Of a stretch of 64,000 nucleotides of DNA, positions 23,056 through 34,981 are shown piece by piece. Under the pieces are notes generated by a model. The model made no database searches. It had not been told where the DNA came from and saw only the letters and a list, made by a program, of their open reading frames with translations. Position 1 is the first letter of the stretch; each line of letters starts with the position of its first letter. The translations under genes were made by a program, and so were the position numbers. Source of the stretch: Blumeriella jaapii (lineage: Eukaryota; Ascomycota; Leotiomycetes; Helotiales; Drepanopezizaceae); the NCBI GenBank assembly GCA_009599575.1, contig VWND01000010.1, forward strand, positions 1,136,501 through 1,200,500. Reading direction: 5' to 3'.

Positions 23056-23539
23056 AAGCACAAACGTTCAGTAATCTGCTCGCGTTCCTTTCCATCCTGT
23101 ACATACTGTACTTACTGTACTTACTGTGCTGTACTGTACTGTACACAGTAGGACCATGGTCAGGTACCTAGGTAGGATTCTTGGCGTGCCTTGATGCCCA
23201 AGCCGTGAGCTACTTCTATGTGCTCTGTACTGGAAGTCTGTACAAGGAACAGTACGGTACAGTAATCTACTGTATGTACGTAGGGGCCAAAACGAGACCC
23301 CCAAAGTAAGTGACTCGCTGTGCCTTTGCATATACATACGGTACATACTCCACTTGTAGAGGACGGTGAACAGCCAGTGTGGTAGCGTTTGCGCCGCAGG
23401 GAATGAATCACCAGGGCCTGTACTGTAATCACACGTACCGCTGTACATTACTGGACCGACCTTCGAGTTCAACGTGCTGTACATACAGTATCGTATTCTA
23501 TGGCCCAGCTCAAACTCGTGAGTCGTACTGTACATAAGA

Positions 23540-23563
23540 CCCCCCCCCCCCCCCCCCCCCCCC
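23540..23563. repeat. Poly-C run of 24
   Basis: Uninterrupted C homopolymer in non-coding DNA, flanked by TACTGTAC-type sequence on both sides. Its exact length is unreliable in most sequencing. Confidence 0.9.
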
Positions 23564-25382
23564 TACTTTCCTTCCCTTGCTCGTACAGTACAGTAAAGTA
23601 AGTAAGTACTGTACTGTCTGTACTGTACCTCACACCCCTCCATGAAACGAGATCGAGAAGTATACGCAGTACATCTATGTTCTGTCCTACATCCCAGCAT
23701 CCATACCTGACTAGTCACCCAGTCCAGGATAGCCTTTCTTCATCTCCCATCTCGCTCCCACGACATGCGAGTCGACAACTCATCCATCCCTACCCAGGAC
23801 CACCCCCTCTACAAGACGTACTGCTGTGCCGCACCATGCGGTGAACCGTACCGTACATGGAAGAGTGTCGAGAAAGCCGATACCCCTTCCGGGGTCCTGG
23901 CCAGCCCGGACCGAACGCCCCAGGTCCGCATCTAGAATTTGCAGGATGGGTGCACGTACGAAGCATGTACACAAACAAGTACGAAGGATGTACACTGTAC
24001 TGTATGTGTACGTCTAGGTTCCCAGGTCAGCAAGAAGTCCAGCGCCCCACATGCCAGATCAGAGAGATTTCGTGGAGAAAGCGTTCGGTTTTAAAGTAAA
24101 GGGGGATCAAAACAGAATCGAAACATTTTGGCTTTCATACTTCGTATACCGGCTCTTCGCGTAGGGTCGAGGGGGCATAAAGGGCACCAGAATATCAGGC
24201 AGGTACTGTACAGTAGCTTTCCCAACCACCCCCCGCCCCCTCATCCCTCTCGAGAACTCGCTATTATGCTTTCTCGATCCGTGGTTTACATTAGTAAACA
24301 TTTCATTTATTATCTACTATTTCTTTCCCTCAAATCTAGAAAGATTTCTTCGCAATTACGATGTGTGCGAAATCCTTTCGCTGGCTTTCAACACGCATCG
24401 GACAAGATGCAAGTCAATCAGAGCTGTGCGCCAGCCAGTCGATCGTTCAGATTCCACCAGTTTCCCAACCATCATTATGCCTTCCTGAAAACGTTTCAGC
24501 TTGGTTGAACCGGTCTTTTCTCTCTTGGTCTGGTTTTGTTATCCGTCAAAAAGCTTGCGTCGAGTCTTTACAGTGGTCGTTGTAGTTAAAAGGCTGTTCG
24601 GCGCATCGCGCGCTAGATGTGTACAGCATGTACAGCATGTACTCACTGTACCTATGTATGTAGGGCGTGTACAAACACACACTTTCGGCAACTAAAGTAA
24701 CTTTACCCTTCTGTGACCCCATCACCTCTGTGGTCTCATGTGGATGGCTGAATGCGTGTTTGCTCAAGGTTTCCATTCCAGGGCTTGAAACGAGATGAAC
24801 GTAGAATGGCAAGAAGACCGGTGGCAGAACCGGGAGCACCGCCCGTCGAAAGTCCCGTGCGGTAACGATCACGTGCATCTCTCAATGGCCTGAGGCCATC
24901 ATCGTCACATGACCTGTCTCAAACCCGCCGACGTAGAAATTTCTTCTCTGCTTCTTGGACAAACCAACCACCGACCGCGGTGTCATCGCCGACAAGAAAC
25001 GCCCGCGCCGACATCAGTACCAGAAGCGGACGGGCGATCTCGTCTGCGTCGACAAGAGTCTCTCGGCTCGTGTGGTCCGTCTTGTTTACCTTGCAAGAGT
25101 TGATTTTCGTCCCGGGGACCGAATTGGCGACGTTGCACAGTGGAGGTCAGGTGCTGACGATCCTCAGCCATTGGATTCTTGGGTTTTGCGGGGTCCCCAG
25201 GGCCAAGCGATTGTTTACATCGGTCATCCTGGACCATTCCTCAGGGCCTTGCCTAGTTAGGACTCCTCGGATCTCACTAGAGGTGGATTTTGTGATACCA
25301 AACTGGGAAAACATTGGGTTACACTCGAACACCCATTTACATCCTTTGGCATTTGTTGTCGTCGGCGCCATCGTTGCCGACA

Positions 25383-26560
25383 ATGGTTCCTCCCACCGAA
25401 ACCCTCAACTTGTCCATCACGGCCATTAGTGGCATCCTCGGGTGAGCGCCTCTCTCCTCACGGTTCAGAGTCCCGGCACGGCTCTGTTTCTTTCTGCACG
25501 ACTTCGCTGATCCGGAGACAGGTCAATCTCCATAGCCTGCTGGATCGTGGTCTTCTCACCCCAGATCGTCGAGAACTTCCGCCGTGGCTCCGCCGATGGC
25601 CTCTCGTTGCAGTTCATCATCGTCTGGCTCGCCGGCGACGTCTTCAACATCCTCGGCTCCGTCCTGCAGGGCGTGCTGCCCACGATGCTGATTCTCGCCA
25701 TCTACTACACCATCGCCGACGTTGTGCTGCTAGTCCAATGTTTCCACTACCGCGGGTTCACGTGGAAGGACGAGGTCGTGGCCCCGAAGCAGCACGACCG
25801 CAATGCCACCGGTAACGGGAACGGGAACGGCTATCTCGGCGAAGCAGATGAACGCACCGGTCTCCTGGCCCCCGCAGACCGAGAGCGCTCACGCCGCCCC
25901 AGCTCCATTTCCGCCTCGCACCTCTCGCCCGCCGTCCCGCTCCTCGACGAGCAGCAAGCCGTCAAGGGAACCCCTCCCAGCGCCTTGCAAGCCACGCTCT
26001 TCAACCTCGTCGCCATCCTGATGGTCATCGCCGCCGGCATCCTCGGCTGGTACATCTCGAACCCGGCGCACTCCTCCTCATCCTCTCCTCCACCACACCA
26101 CCCGGAACCAGAACCCCTCGTCTTCCACCTCTGGGGCCAGGTCTTCGGCTACCTCTGCGCCGTCCTGTATCTGGGCTCGCGCGTGCCGCAGCTGCTGCTC
26201 AACCATCGTCGCAAATCCACCGAGGGCGTCTCCATGCTCTTCTTCCTCTTCGCCTGCATCGGCAACCTGACCTACGTGCTGAGCATCTTCGCGTACGAGC
26301 CGCGCTGCGCCGGCTTCCGCGGCAAGTGCGTCGGTGGCGAGGCCGCCAGCCTGTACCGCCGCTACATCCTCATCAACGCGTCGTGGTTGGCGGGCAGCCT
26401 GGGCACGCTGTGCTTGGATGCGGGCATCTTTGCGCAGTTCTTCATCTATCGCGAGCTCCGGCCGGTGCTGCCTGAGATCGTTGTCGTCGTCGCGCACGGG
26501 GACGTGGATGCGAGGAGGGGGTCTAGGGATTCGAGGCCACTTCTCGATAGAGATGACTAG
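25383..26560 (+). CDS. PQ-loop vacuolar amino-acid transporter (Ypq/PQLC2-like)
   Basis: Seven-helix PQ-loop transporter (365 aa) of the Ypq1-3/PQLC2 group, which exports cationic amino acids across the vacuolar membrane. Exons: 25383..25441 and 25522..26560. Two PQ-loop motifs are visible: VVFSPQIVENFRRGSADGLS near residue 30 and SRVPQLLLNHRRKSTEGVS near residue 225, each followed by hydrophobic helices. Between the halves is a disordered Ser/Pro/Gly loop with NGNGNGY and a SSSSSPPPHHPEPEP stretch. The C-terminus is RDSRPLLDRDD, with an acidic dileucine-like LL motif that could serve vacuolar sorting. The short first exon was chosen because it restores ILGSISIACWI. Confidence 0.9.
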
Positions 26561-27545
26561 GTTCCTTTTCTCGCGGTGTCGTCTTCGTGTGTTATCGTGG
26601 GGTGTACCAAAAAAGAACGAAAAAAAAAAAGACGTTTAGGCGTTTGGTCTGATACAGAGGAACCGACTCCATGTTCTGGATATGGATGTGGATAGGACAG
26701 GCGCCCAACACGCGTCGAACGTGCCAGGCATCATGGAGTCGAGCCGAATCCCTTGGGAGTGGATCGGATGTGTACATTGGAAAAAGGTCCTTTTCGGCCC
26801 GGGGGCGGGAGGCAACAAGTTCTTCTGGCTTGCCATATCAAGCACGTATGTAACTCTCATTGATACCTTGTCAAGGTAAAAGAACCTGTACATAGAGATC
26901 ATACATGCACATGTACGTACTGTACTGTACCACTGACCCACTTCTTCGCCCGTCCCATCCATGCCGTATCTCTCCACGACGTTGCTCGCTATCACTCACT
27001 ACCCGTCATCCACGCCTCTTGTCGGGACGTCCTCTGGCGTCCATCGGGAGCCTCGCCATCACCTGCTCAGCACACACACACACACACACTCACTTACTTA
27101 CTTACTTACAGTACATGCACATCCGCGCGTGGCGTTGTCGTCTATCTCGCATTCTCATGTACTCGACGAGCGCTCCTCGCCCAGAGGAGCGAGTGGTGCA
27201 TCGCGTCTTGTTCACCATGGTGTGTGCCTAGGTACCTAGGTATGTGTGTCTTTTCCGGAGTCATCATCTATCTACCGGCGGTCTCGAGAAGCAGGCTGGA
27301 ATGAAGCAACACCTTTTCGAGCGAACCCGGGGGGGCTTGGAGTACGCATTCCCACTCACACAGTCTCTCTTGCGGACTTGTTCCTTCCTACTTTGTACAG
27401 GACAAGCTATGCGTGCTCGTTCATAGATAGGTAAGGTAAGGTAAGGTACGTAGGTAGATAGATAGATAGATACATGCTCACGAGCACCGCGCCTTGACGA
27501 CCCCATCATGGACCGGATCCTCCCAAAGCCTACCTACCTACCTAC
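26561..27545. other. Intergenic with CA, CTTA, GATA and GGTAA repeats
   Basis: Convergent 3' flanks of the PQ-loop and CutC genes. (CA)n at about 27070-27089, (CTTA)n at 27091-27108 and GGTAA/GATA units at 27431-27470. A CCTAGGTACCTAGG palindrome is at about 27228. No gene seen. Confidence 0.55.
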
Positions 27546-28340
27546 CTACTCACCCGCATCAGCCAACAAGGAGGCCTCTCTCAACCTGTCCACCTCGGCC
27601 CCATCAACGGCGTCTCCCTCCCCAAGCACAGCACTAGAATGGAACCAAGCCGCGCCCGTCTCGCGCCGCAACAGGGCCAGGTTCTCCGCCCGAACGGCGC
27701 CGCCCACGATGATCTCGAGCCCGAGGCCCCTCGCAGCAAGCAGCAAGCAGCGCAAGCGCGCCCTGCCCTCCACGGCCGTCCGCGCGCCCCCACTCGTCAG
27801 CACCGCGCCGAAGCCCGCCGCGGCCAGCACCCTCAGCGCCTCCTCGCCGCGGCCGGGCGCGCCGCAGCAGACGCGGTCAAACGCCCGGTGGAAGGTACAC
27901 GTCGCCGCGGGCCCCTCCCCGCCGCCGTCGCCGCCCGCCGCCGCGGCCACCAGCGCCCGGCAGCGTGCGACGTCGACGGCGCCCTCGCCCGTCAGAACGC
28001 CGAACACGAAGCCGTCGGCGCCGGCGGCCCGGAATCGCCGCACGTCGCGCGCCATCGCCGCGAACTCGGGCCCCGAGTACGTGAAGTCGCCGCCGCGGGG
28101 ACGGATCATGACGAAGATGGGGACGCGCCGGTGCGGGGCCGTGGCGTTGCTGCTGCTGGCGGGATGGGGGTTGGTTTGGGCGAGGGCGAGGAGGCCCGAT
28201 TTGACCGTGTGGAAGGTGGTTAGTGAGGGGGTGGTGCCGCCTAGGGAGCGCGAGGCGCACAGCTCGATGCGCTGCGCGCCGTGGGAGGCGGCGACGAGGG
28301 CCGATTCGGCGTTGAAGCAGGCGATTTCGAGGGAGGCCAT
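27546..28340 (-). CDS. cutC: CutC-family copper homeostasis protein
   Basis: Intronless 264-aa TIM-barrel protein of the CutC family, linked to copper tolerance; the biochemical activity is not settled. Starts MASLEIACFNAESALVAASH, then GAQRIELCASRSLGGTTPS. VPIFVMIRPRGGDFTYS and GFVFGVLTGEGAVDV are family blocks, as are CTFHRAFDRV and FGAVLTSGGARTAVEG. Near the end is LEIIVGGAVRAENL. Length fits the bacterial and human proteins. Coding GC is very high, which opens long antisense ORFs that are not genes. There is an Ala/Gly-rich insertion (AAAAGGDGGGEGPAA) before the CTFHRAFD block. Confidence 0.92.
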   Translation of the reverse strand: MASLEIACFNAESALVAASHGAQRIELCASRSLGGTTPSLTTFHTVKSGLLALAQTNPHPASSSNATAPHRRVPIFVMIRPRGGDFTYSGPEFAAMARDVRRFRAAGADGFVFGVLTGEGAVDVARCRALVAAAAGGDGGGEGPAATCTFHRAFDRVCCGAPGRGEEALRVLAAAGFGAVLTSGGARTAVEGRARLRCLLLAARGLGLEIIVGGAVRAENLALLRRETGAAWFHSSAVLGEGDAVDGAEVDRLREASLLADAGE

Positions 28341-29187
28341 GGTGAAGTCCTCGTAGGCAGGTACCTCCTGTAGGTGAGATGGTCTCGTGGTCGAGTGCCT
28401 CGCTGAGGCGGCTGGGAGGGAGTTGTGATGCGCTGGATCCGGAAGTTCAATGAACGGACTGTGCCACGGTGGGGGGGTGGTGGTGCTGATGATGTAGCTG
28501 CGGCTTGGTGATGGCCGTAGCTGCTGCAGCGGAGGATGTGCTATACATGAGAGCGCTCTCTTGCTTGCCCGCCGTGTGTTTTCAGGCGGAGTTGTTGAGC
28601 AGCGTGGAGGTGGAGGTCGGTTGTCTGTCTTGTCTGTCGTCTTGCTTCTCGCGAAGCGAGGCGCGGACGGGATGCCTAAGCGAGACTGGCAACCACTTCA
28701 CCTCATCTGCATTGGAAGCCATCGACACTCCCCCCCCCCTATGATCTTACTCCCTCGATACTTCTGGTCCTCTTTAAACGACGCATTTCCTGCCCTCCTA
28801 TGTTTTGTGTGCATGCAATCTTCCATCAAAAATTTCACCATCCAGAAAAACACATCAGACCCGTCTGAGAGTCAGGTCGTCAAGCCGTGCCCCCATCCCG
28901 TCCTGGCTTGCGATTCAGCTCCAGAAATTCAGACACTCATTCCATCGGTAAGAAACCCCGAGAACAGTTTCCTTCGCTGACTCGAAGGAAATCAGCAGTG
29001 TAGATTGGCATGTAGCAATGTACGCGAGGATCTGCCGCGAAGAACTCGCGTAAACAGACAAACGAAGAAAGTAAGCCGTCCGTGGGTGAATGCGAACTAA
29101 ATGTTACCCGCCCCAGCCATCAGAGAAACCACTGTTGTGCGGGGTATCAAATTGTCCCATGCCTTTTGACTTGATCTACATCTATGA
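28341..29187. other. Intergenic between cutC and CDC23
   Basis: Upstream of cutC and downstream of CDC23. No gene recognised. Confidence 0.45.
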
Positions 29188-31339
29188 TTATACAGGTTCG
29201 GCACGCGCCAGTTCCCGATCGCGAGCGTCCATCTTGCCCCTCACATCCCTAACCAGCGCCTTCGCCTCCTCGACCTCGACCCCATCCTGGCAAAGCTCAT
29301 TCGCAAGCAGCATCGCACGCTCGAGATCCCCCGTCTTCGACGCGTCCTTCGCAAGCCACATTCGCGCCTTGGACGTCGCAGCCGTGACGCCCGTCCCTTG
29401 CTCCCCAACACCGGGCGCCGGCCTCGCTTCGTCATCCGAGGATTGCGAATCGGCAAGAACATTGACCACCTCCGCCGTCGGGCCCTCCTCCTGCGCAACG
29501 CACATCTCCATGTATGCCCTGGTCTGCTCCACGTCCTCCAGCTTCTCGTACATGCCCGCGATTTCCAGCAAGATGTCCGGGTCCATGGCCGTCCCTTTCT
29601 CCCTCGAGCCGCTTCCGAAAGAAGAGCCAACACCGGCATCGTAATAGCTGTCTGCCAGAAGTGCTCTCTTGTACGCTTTGATGCCTTCGAGGTGGCGCTC
29701 CATCTTTTTGAGGCAGGAGCCGACGGCCATCCACATCTTGCCGTCCCAGGGTCGAAGGCCGGCAGCTCGTTTGTAGTACCAGAGGGCGTATGCGTGCATT
29801 TCGAGGACTTCATAGGTTTGGCCGAGGCCGTACCAGGCACGGTAGTCGCGCCTGTTCACGTCGACTGCGCGACGGTAGGATTCGATGGCCGCGTGCGTAT
29901 TTTTCAGTTCGACATATTCATGGCCCATTAGTGTCCACGCACTCAGGCAGGATCGATCTAGCGTGAGGGCTCTGCGGAAGTATTGAACGGCTTTCTCGTG
30001 AGAAGACAAGAGGGAGTAGTAGTTTCCGATCACAACACAGGACTCTGGACGGAATTTGTCCACCGTGGAACAAAGATGTGCTAAGAAAGACAGTTTAGGC
30101 CGCAAGTTCATAACGTATAAGATGTTCGAGTAATGATCGAGAGAGTCCAGTCGATGCGGGTGGAGGGCTAGCAAATTACTAAAGTGGGCATCGGCCGCAA
30201 CAAAGTCTTTGGTGTGGTATGCTAGCAATGCTAGACAGGTGAGGAGAAACGGGCTGGTTGGGAATATCGACAGTAGCTGTTCCAGAGAGCTCGCGAGTGC
30301 CGGAGTCGACTGGTAAAGTTCAAGAGAAGTGTGTAAGTGGAAGATGAAGGATGTGATATTTTGCGGAAGGTGTGGAGATATTCTGTTAAGCTGGTATTTG
30401 TTAGCTCTGACTGCAGAAAGAGAGGGCCATGTGCTCACGTCTTCTACCCGCCCAACAAGGGAGGTCATTTCCAACCAACAAGCCCAGTTCATCGGAAATA
30501 AATGTACACTCTGCACCAACCATCGCATAGCTTCATCTTCACTTTTGTCTTTCGCCAGTACCATGCCATATCTAAATCGTTAGCGGTGCCAAATTCGTAG
30601 GCAAGGGCTCGCTTACAAGTACTCGAGCCAGCCCTGGCTCCCGTACACTCTCCCGAGGTCATTCAGCCCTCGCTCTTGGAACCACTGTTCCAAGTACCGG
30701 CTTATTACTACCAACTGTTTGTTTACTGCATTTCCTCCGTCGTGTGGACCCATGACCATCTCGCTATCCTCGTCTTTCCTCTTTTCCCCGGACATGTATT
30801 TCGCATACAAGGCGAGAAAAAGACTCTTCTGGCTCAGCTTTGGCATTTGCGTTGCCAGACTGGTTCGGGCTGAGGAGACTCTCCCCTTTCCCTTACCTGC
30901 TGGTGTATTACCATTGGGGGTTTTCGTCGAAGCTGTCGACAGGACGCCCGAGAGAACGGTGTCTGGTAGGAACACCGCCGCACACCGATCGAACTCCCGA
31001 CAGTCAAAAAAGGACTTTGCCAACAGGTATTGATTTATCTCTCGAGCCTCTAACTGGGCTTCTTCGGGGTCGAGGTTCCCTGTCACGACAATGGGTGGCA
31101 GACCCTCTAAAGGCACCTCGGTCATCTGCGAGTCCTCGGGTTCAGAGGAGGTGTCTGCCGTTGGTATCGAGGTCAATAGTTCTGCAGCCCTGCACAGGAA
31201 TTAGCAGAGTGCGTAGCTACGACGAGGAGGGGGTATTGCACCATTTGGCAGACTGGTAGAGACATCTTTCCGAACACTTCACGACTGCCTCCTGCAGAGC
31301 GGCGCGCAATTGCGACGTCTCGCGCTCAGTGAGCGCCAT
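29188..31339 (-). CDS. CDC23: Anaphase-promoting complex subunit CDC23/APC8
   Basis: TPR scaffold subunit of the APC/C ubiquitin ligase, 668 aa. Exons on the minus strand: 31339..31242, 31189..30617, 30571..30439 and 30390..29188 (2007 nt). The N-terminal region has LREVINQYL-like EINQYLLAKSFFDCREFDR and LYAKYMSGEKRK, conserved in APC8, with a Ser/Thr/Gly-rich insert between them. Repeated TPR helices fill the rest, for example CVVIGNYYSLLSSHEKAVQ, FRRALTLDRSCLSAWTLMGH, AIESYRRAVDVNRRDYRAWY and GLGQTYEVLEMHAYALWYY. The 48-nt third intron is free of stops and can be read through, but removing it restores RVEDLNRIS. It shares a 604-bp divergent promoter with FPPS. Confidence 0.93.
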
Positions 31340-31943
31340 GAGGGATGGGGCAGCGGCTCGTTCCTTCGAGCCGAATCTCTTGTCGCAGGATCGTTTCTAG
31401 CTGGAACTCGGAGGGCCGGGAGTCCAGATGCCATCCACCTGATGCCCGTTATCGATTCAGCTGCTGGGAAGGCGCGCTGGAATCGACGCGTCTTGTTTGT
31501 TGACTTTCGCGTGCCGGTGAGAGAAGCAAGCGAGGTGATGGCAATTGTAATTCTGCCGGCGTCTGCTGCACGGACAAAGAGGGTATCAGAAGCGAATCCG
31601 AATCCGAGGGAGGTTTCCAGCCCCGAGAAGGATGGGATATGTACTGTAACGATACAGTCAATCCCTTGGATGTATTGTACAAGTAAGTATCTGTACAGTA
31701 CATGCACGTCAACAATTGATCAGTGCCAGTTGGCTGCCAAGACTTTACTGCCGTACCCCCACCACTGACCGCTTTCATTCACGCTCTCCCTCCCCTCCCC
31801 TTTGTCGAAGCTCTCTCTTCCTCAATTGTGGTACACGACACAACAACTTGTCCTCCCCGACAATCCCAAGAATCCCCAGAATCCCAAGAGCAATTCTGCC
31901 TCCGAGTTCCCAGCAGCCATCACCATCAAGAGTCCCCCATATC
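31340..31943. promoter_or_regulatory. Divergent promoter CDC23 / FPPS
   Basis: 604 bp between start codons. The FPPS side is pyrimidine-rich (CTCTCCCTCCCCTCCCC at about 31785). TACTGTAC-like copies occur at about 31640 and 31690. No sterol element could be assigned. Confidence 0.45.
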
Positions 31944-33041
31944 ATGGCGAAGACCACAACCCTCAAGGAGTTCGAAGCCGTCTTCCCCAAGCTGGTTGAA
32001 GATCTCCTCGACCATGCCAAATCGTACAAGCTCCCCGAAGCGTTTGTGGAGTGGTACAAAACCGTAAAGCGTCCTGGCCGGTAAACGAGAACAACCTTCA
32101 GCTAACAATGCCTCCAGTCCCTCAATGCCAACACTCTCGGTGGAAAATGCAATCGCGGAATGTCTGTCCCCGACTCTGTCTCCCTCCTCCTCGAAGCGCC
32201 CCTCACCGAAGAGCAATACTTCCAGGCCGCAACCTTGGGATGGATGACAGAGCTCCTGCAAGCCTTCTTCCTCGTCTCGGACGACATCATGGACAGCAGC
32301 ATCACCCGCCGCGGCGCGCCCTGCTGGTACCGCCAACCGAAGGTCGGCATGATCGCCATCAACGACGCCTTCATGCTCGAGACGGCCATCTATACCCTCC
32401 TCAAGAAATACTTCAAGACCCACCCCTGCTACGTCGACCTCATTGAGCTGTTCCACGAAGTAACCTTCCAGACCGAGATCGGCCAGCTGTGCGACCTGCT
32501 CACGGCGCCGGAAGACAAGGTCGACCTGGACAACTTCTCGCTCGAAAAATACCAGTTCATCGTCATCTACAAGACCGCATACTACTCATTTTACCTGCCC
32601 GTTGCCCTGGCGCTGTATCACCAGAATATTGCCACACCCAAGAACTTGAAGCAAGCAGAAGATATCTTGATTCCGCTGGGCGAGTACTTCCAGATCCAGG
32701 ATGACTACCTCGATAACTTCGGCCTCCCCGAGCACATTGGCAAGATTGGCACGGATATCTTGGACAACAAGTGCTCGTGGCTCGTCAACAAGGCCTTGGC
32801 AATTGTGACACCCGAGCAGAGGAAGGTGCTTGAAGACAACTATGGACGCAAGAACAAGGATAATGAGGCCGCGGTGAAGAAGCTGTACGCTGAGCTGAAC
32901 CTAGAACAGATCTACAAAGACTACGAGGAGAAGCGCGTAGGCGAGATTAAAAAGTTGATTGCGGAGGTCGACGAATCGGAAGGTCTGAAGAAGACTGTGT
33001 TTGAGAGTTTCCTGGGCAAGATTTACAAGCGCAGCAAGTAA
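31944..33041 (+). CDS. ERG20: Farnesyl diphosphate synthase
   Basis: Cytosolic prenyl transferase making farnesyl-PP from IPP and DMAPP/geranyl-PP, feeding sterols, dolichol, heme A and protein prenylation. 347 aa; exons 31944..32063 and 32118..33041. Signatures: [10 protein letters not shown] (IPP-binding), the first aspartate-rich motif DDIMD at residues 95-99 followed by [13 protein letters not shown], then [12 protein letters not shown] and [15 protein letters not shown]. The second aspartate-rich motif is [12 protein letters not shown], followed by [12 protein letters not shown]. The C-terminus KIYKRSK is the normal FPPS end. Phe-Phe before the first Asp motif (AFFLVSDD) is the pattern that limits chain length to C15. 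Confidence 0.96.
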
Positions 33042-34981
33042 GCTGCTCGTCCGTTTTGAACTTTTACAACTGCATTTTCCCGCTTTCTGCGCTCCACATC
33101 GTGGGCGTCGCAGCACGATAAATGGCTCTCTGTATTTGCATTAGCATGCGTGTGTCGTTTCCAGCAATTCCAAAATCCTGCGAAGCTAAATATCTATTTG
33201 ATTTGCTACCTGCCTCGACAGATGGCCAGAGTCATTGACGAAGAACCGCACTTTACAAATAGCCTCCTATATACCACTTTCAACTGTTTCTTATTCTTTG
33301 AAAGGATAATTTTTGATCCTGTGTTGTGGCACTCCATAAAAACTTGGCAGACCTGTTTTTTACAAACAGCCAGCTCTTTCTCTATCTCCTGCACACCTCC
33401 ATGACTCAAGAAGCAGCTGTTCGTTTCGTTTTCTCTCTCTATTCTTTCCATGCTTGCACATCGATCTTACAGATTGCGCAATGTTTCACCTAGAATTTAG
33501 GTACATAAGTGTAAGAGTGCTCAAGAAATCAGGACTTGCCCAATTCCTGGTGATGATAGAACGTCACGCGCGAGGCAAGTCTATCTTACGATTCTTCTCC
33601 TCTTCTTCTCCTCTTCTTCTCCTCTTCTTCTCCTCTTCTTCTCCTTTATTCTTTTTCGAAAGATACCACGTTTGAGCTTTGAAGCCGGCGTCTATTCTTC
33701 TACACTTACCGATAGGATAGTAGTTAACAGAATAGAATTCTACCCAGCTTTCCCGAAGAAGAAATATCGGAAATTAATAGGGCTAGTGGATGTCGAAGGT
33801 TTCAAGTAGGTATCAGTTCTCGTCGTACATCGCAGGATCTTGGCAGACCTACTCCTTTGATGTTTCTTCGTTCGATATTCTACAGTTATCTGCTTTCTTA
33901 CGGGGATCTATGAGAGTCAATCTAATACGCGAAGCTAGCGTTTCCGAAGGAATTCAAAACCGGCTTACGATAGGTAGATGCTTTCCCGGTCTCTTACATC
34001 CGAATTAGGTGTCTGTTTCCATTGCATGTCACGAAGTCTTTACATCTCTTTGTTACTCACGTATGACAAGCATTTGTATATCATCCTTTCGGTCTCCTCC
34101 CCGACTGACTTTCTTTTGCGGCGCTGGTCCGAGAGAACTAGACCGCCAAAGGGGGGGAGTGGAAGTGGGATCACCGAAAGCAGACTTCCGTAATTAATCA
34201 GAACGCGAAAAGAAGCGTAAGATAGGATCTAAAGCAACACTGTTTGTCTGAACCGCTGATTCGGTATTGAGAAAAGTCGAATGTATTTTACTACACTCTC
34301 GCTTGCCCCATGCTGTAAAGTAGACTAACCTACTACCGTGAGATAAGACAAAATACGTCGTTGGTTTTGGAGATGTGGTGATATCAATTCATCTGTACGC
34401 GCTCAGCACGCCATGCATTAATTCGTGTGACAGATCTCGGAGCGGCTACCTCATGCCCTCACATAGATGATCATGTGTACCTTCGATTCCCGTCTCGGAT
34501 TTGAATATGTTGATTACCACCAATCGACGCATGGAACAGCTATGCTATCGGAGACCTAAATATCAAGCAATCGAGTCCATTATGGTAGATTTCCCCCGTA
34601 ACGACATTTAGTGTTCACTCAACGCAAGTCTTTCACATCGGAAGGCGCAGTCTCGCATGAAGACCCGATAGACACAACGAAAAAAGACACCATGCGGGAC
34701 AGAATAGCTTAAATCATCATCTCGTGCTACTCTCCGTGATTTATCAACATGTAGTCTAGATGACAATACACTAGTTGAAACGGGAATAAAGTTACGGTTC
34801 TTAAAATCCCGGCGAATCGAGCTTAGATTTCCCATGACCGCCTGAGCCGCCCCGATCGTCTGGTTGATCTCTGGAACTTTTGAAGATTCAGTACATTACA
34901 GTGCCAGCCCCTCTACATCTCAGCCCCCAACTCCAACTCCAACTTTTCTTTAAAGAAACCCCTCCTTCCCTCCAGTCTGAC
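33042..34981. other. AT-rich intergenic, no gene seen
   Basis: 1.9 kb between two 3' ends. A 12-bp TTCTTCTCCTCT-type tandem repeat lies at about 33594-33645. The rest is AT-rich with frequent stops in all frames. An old decayed element is possible but I could not recognise one. Confidence 0.45.
33594..33645. repeat. TTCTTCTCC-type tandem repeat
   Basis: About four imperfect pyrimidine units. Confidence 0.8.

Larger units (their letters stand above)
21896..25382. other. Gene-poor, simple-repeat-rich region (right part)
   Basis: 3.5 kb dominated by TACTGTAC-type repeats, a GAA run, a 24-bp poly-C run and G-runs. No coding ORF recognised. Confidence 0.55.

Noticed and set aside
27508..28356. 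282-codon plus-strand ORF
   Set aside because: Antisense shadow of the very GC-rich cutC gene.
34477..34500. TTCGATTCCC resembling a tRNA T-loop
   Set aside because: No A box or cloverleaf partner in the preceding 100 bp.
33042..34981. Possible decayed transposon
   Set aside because: No terminal repeats, transposase or reverse-transcriptase motifs could be read in any frame.
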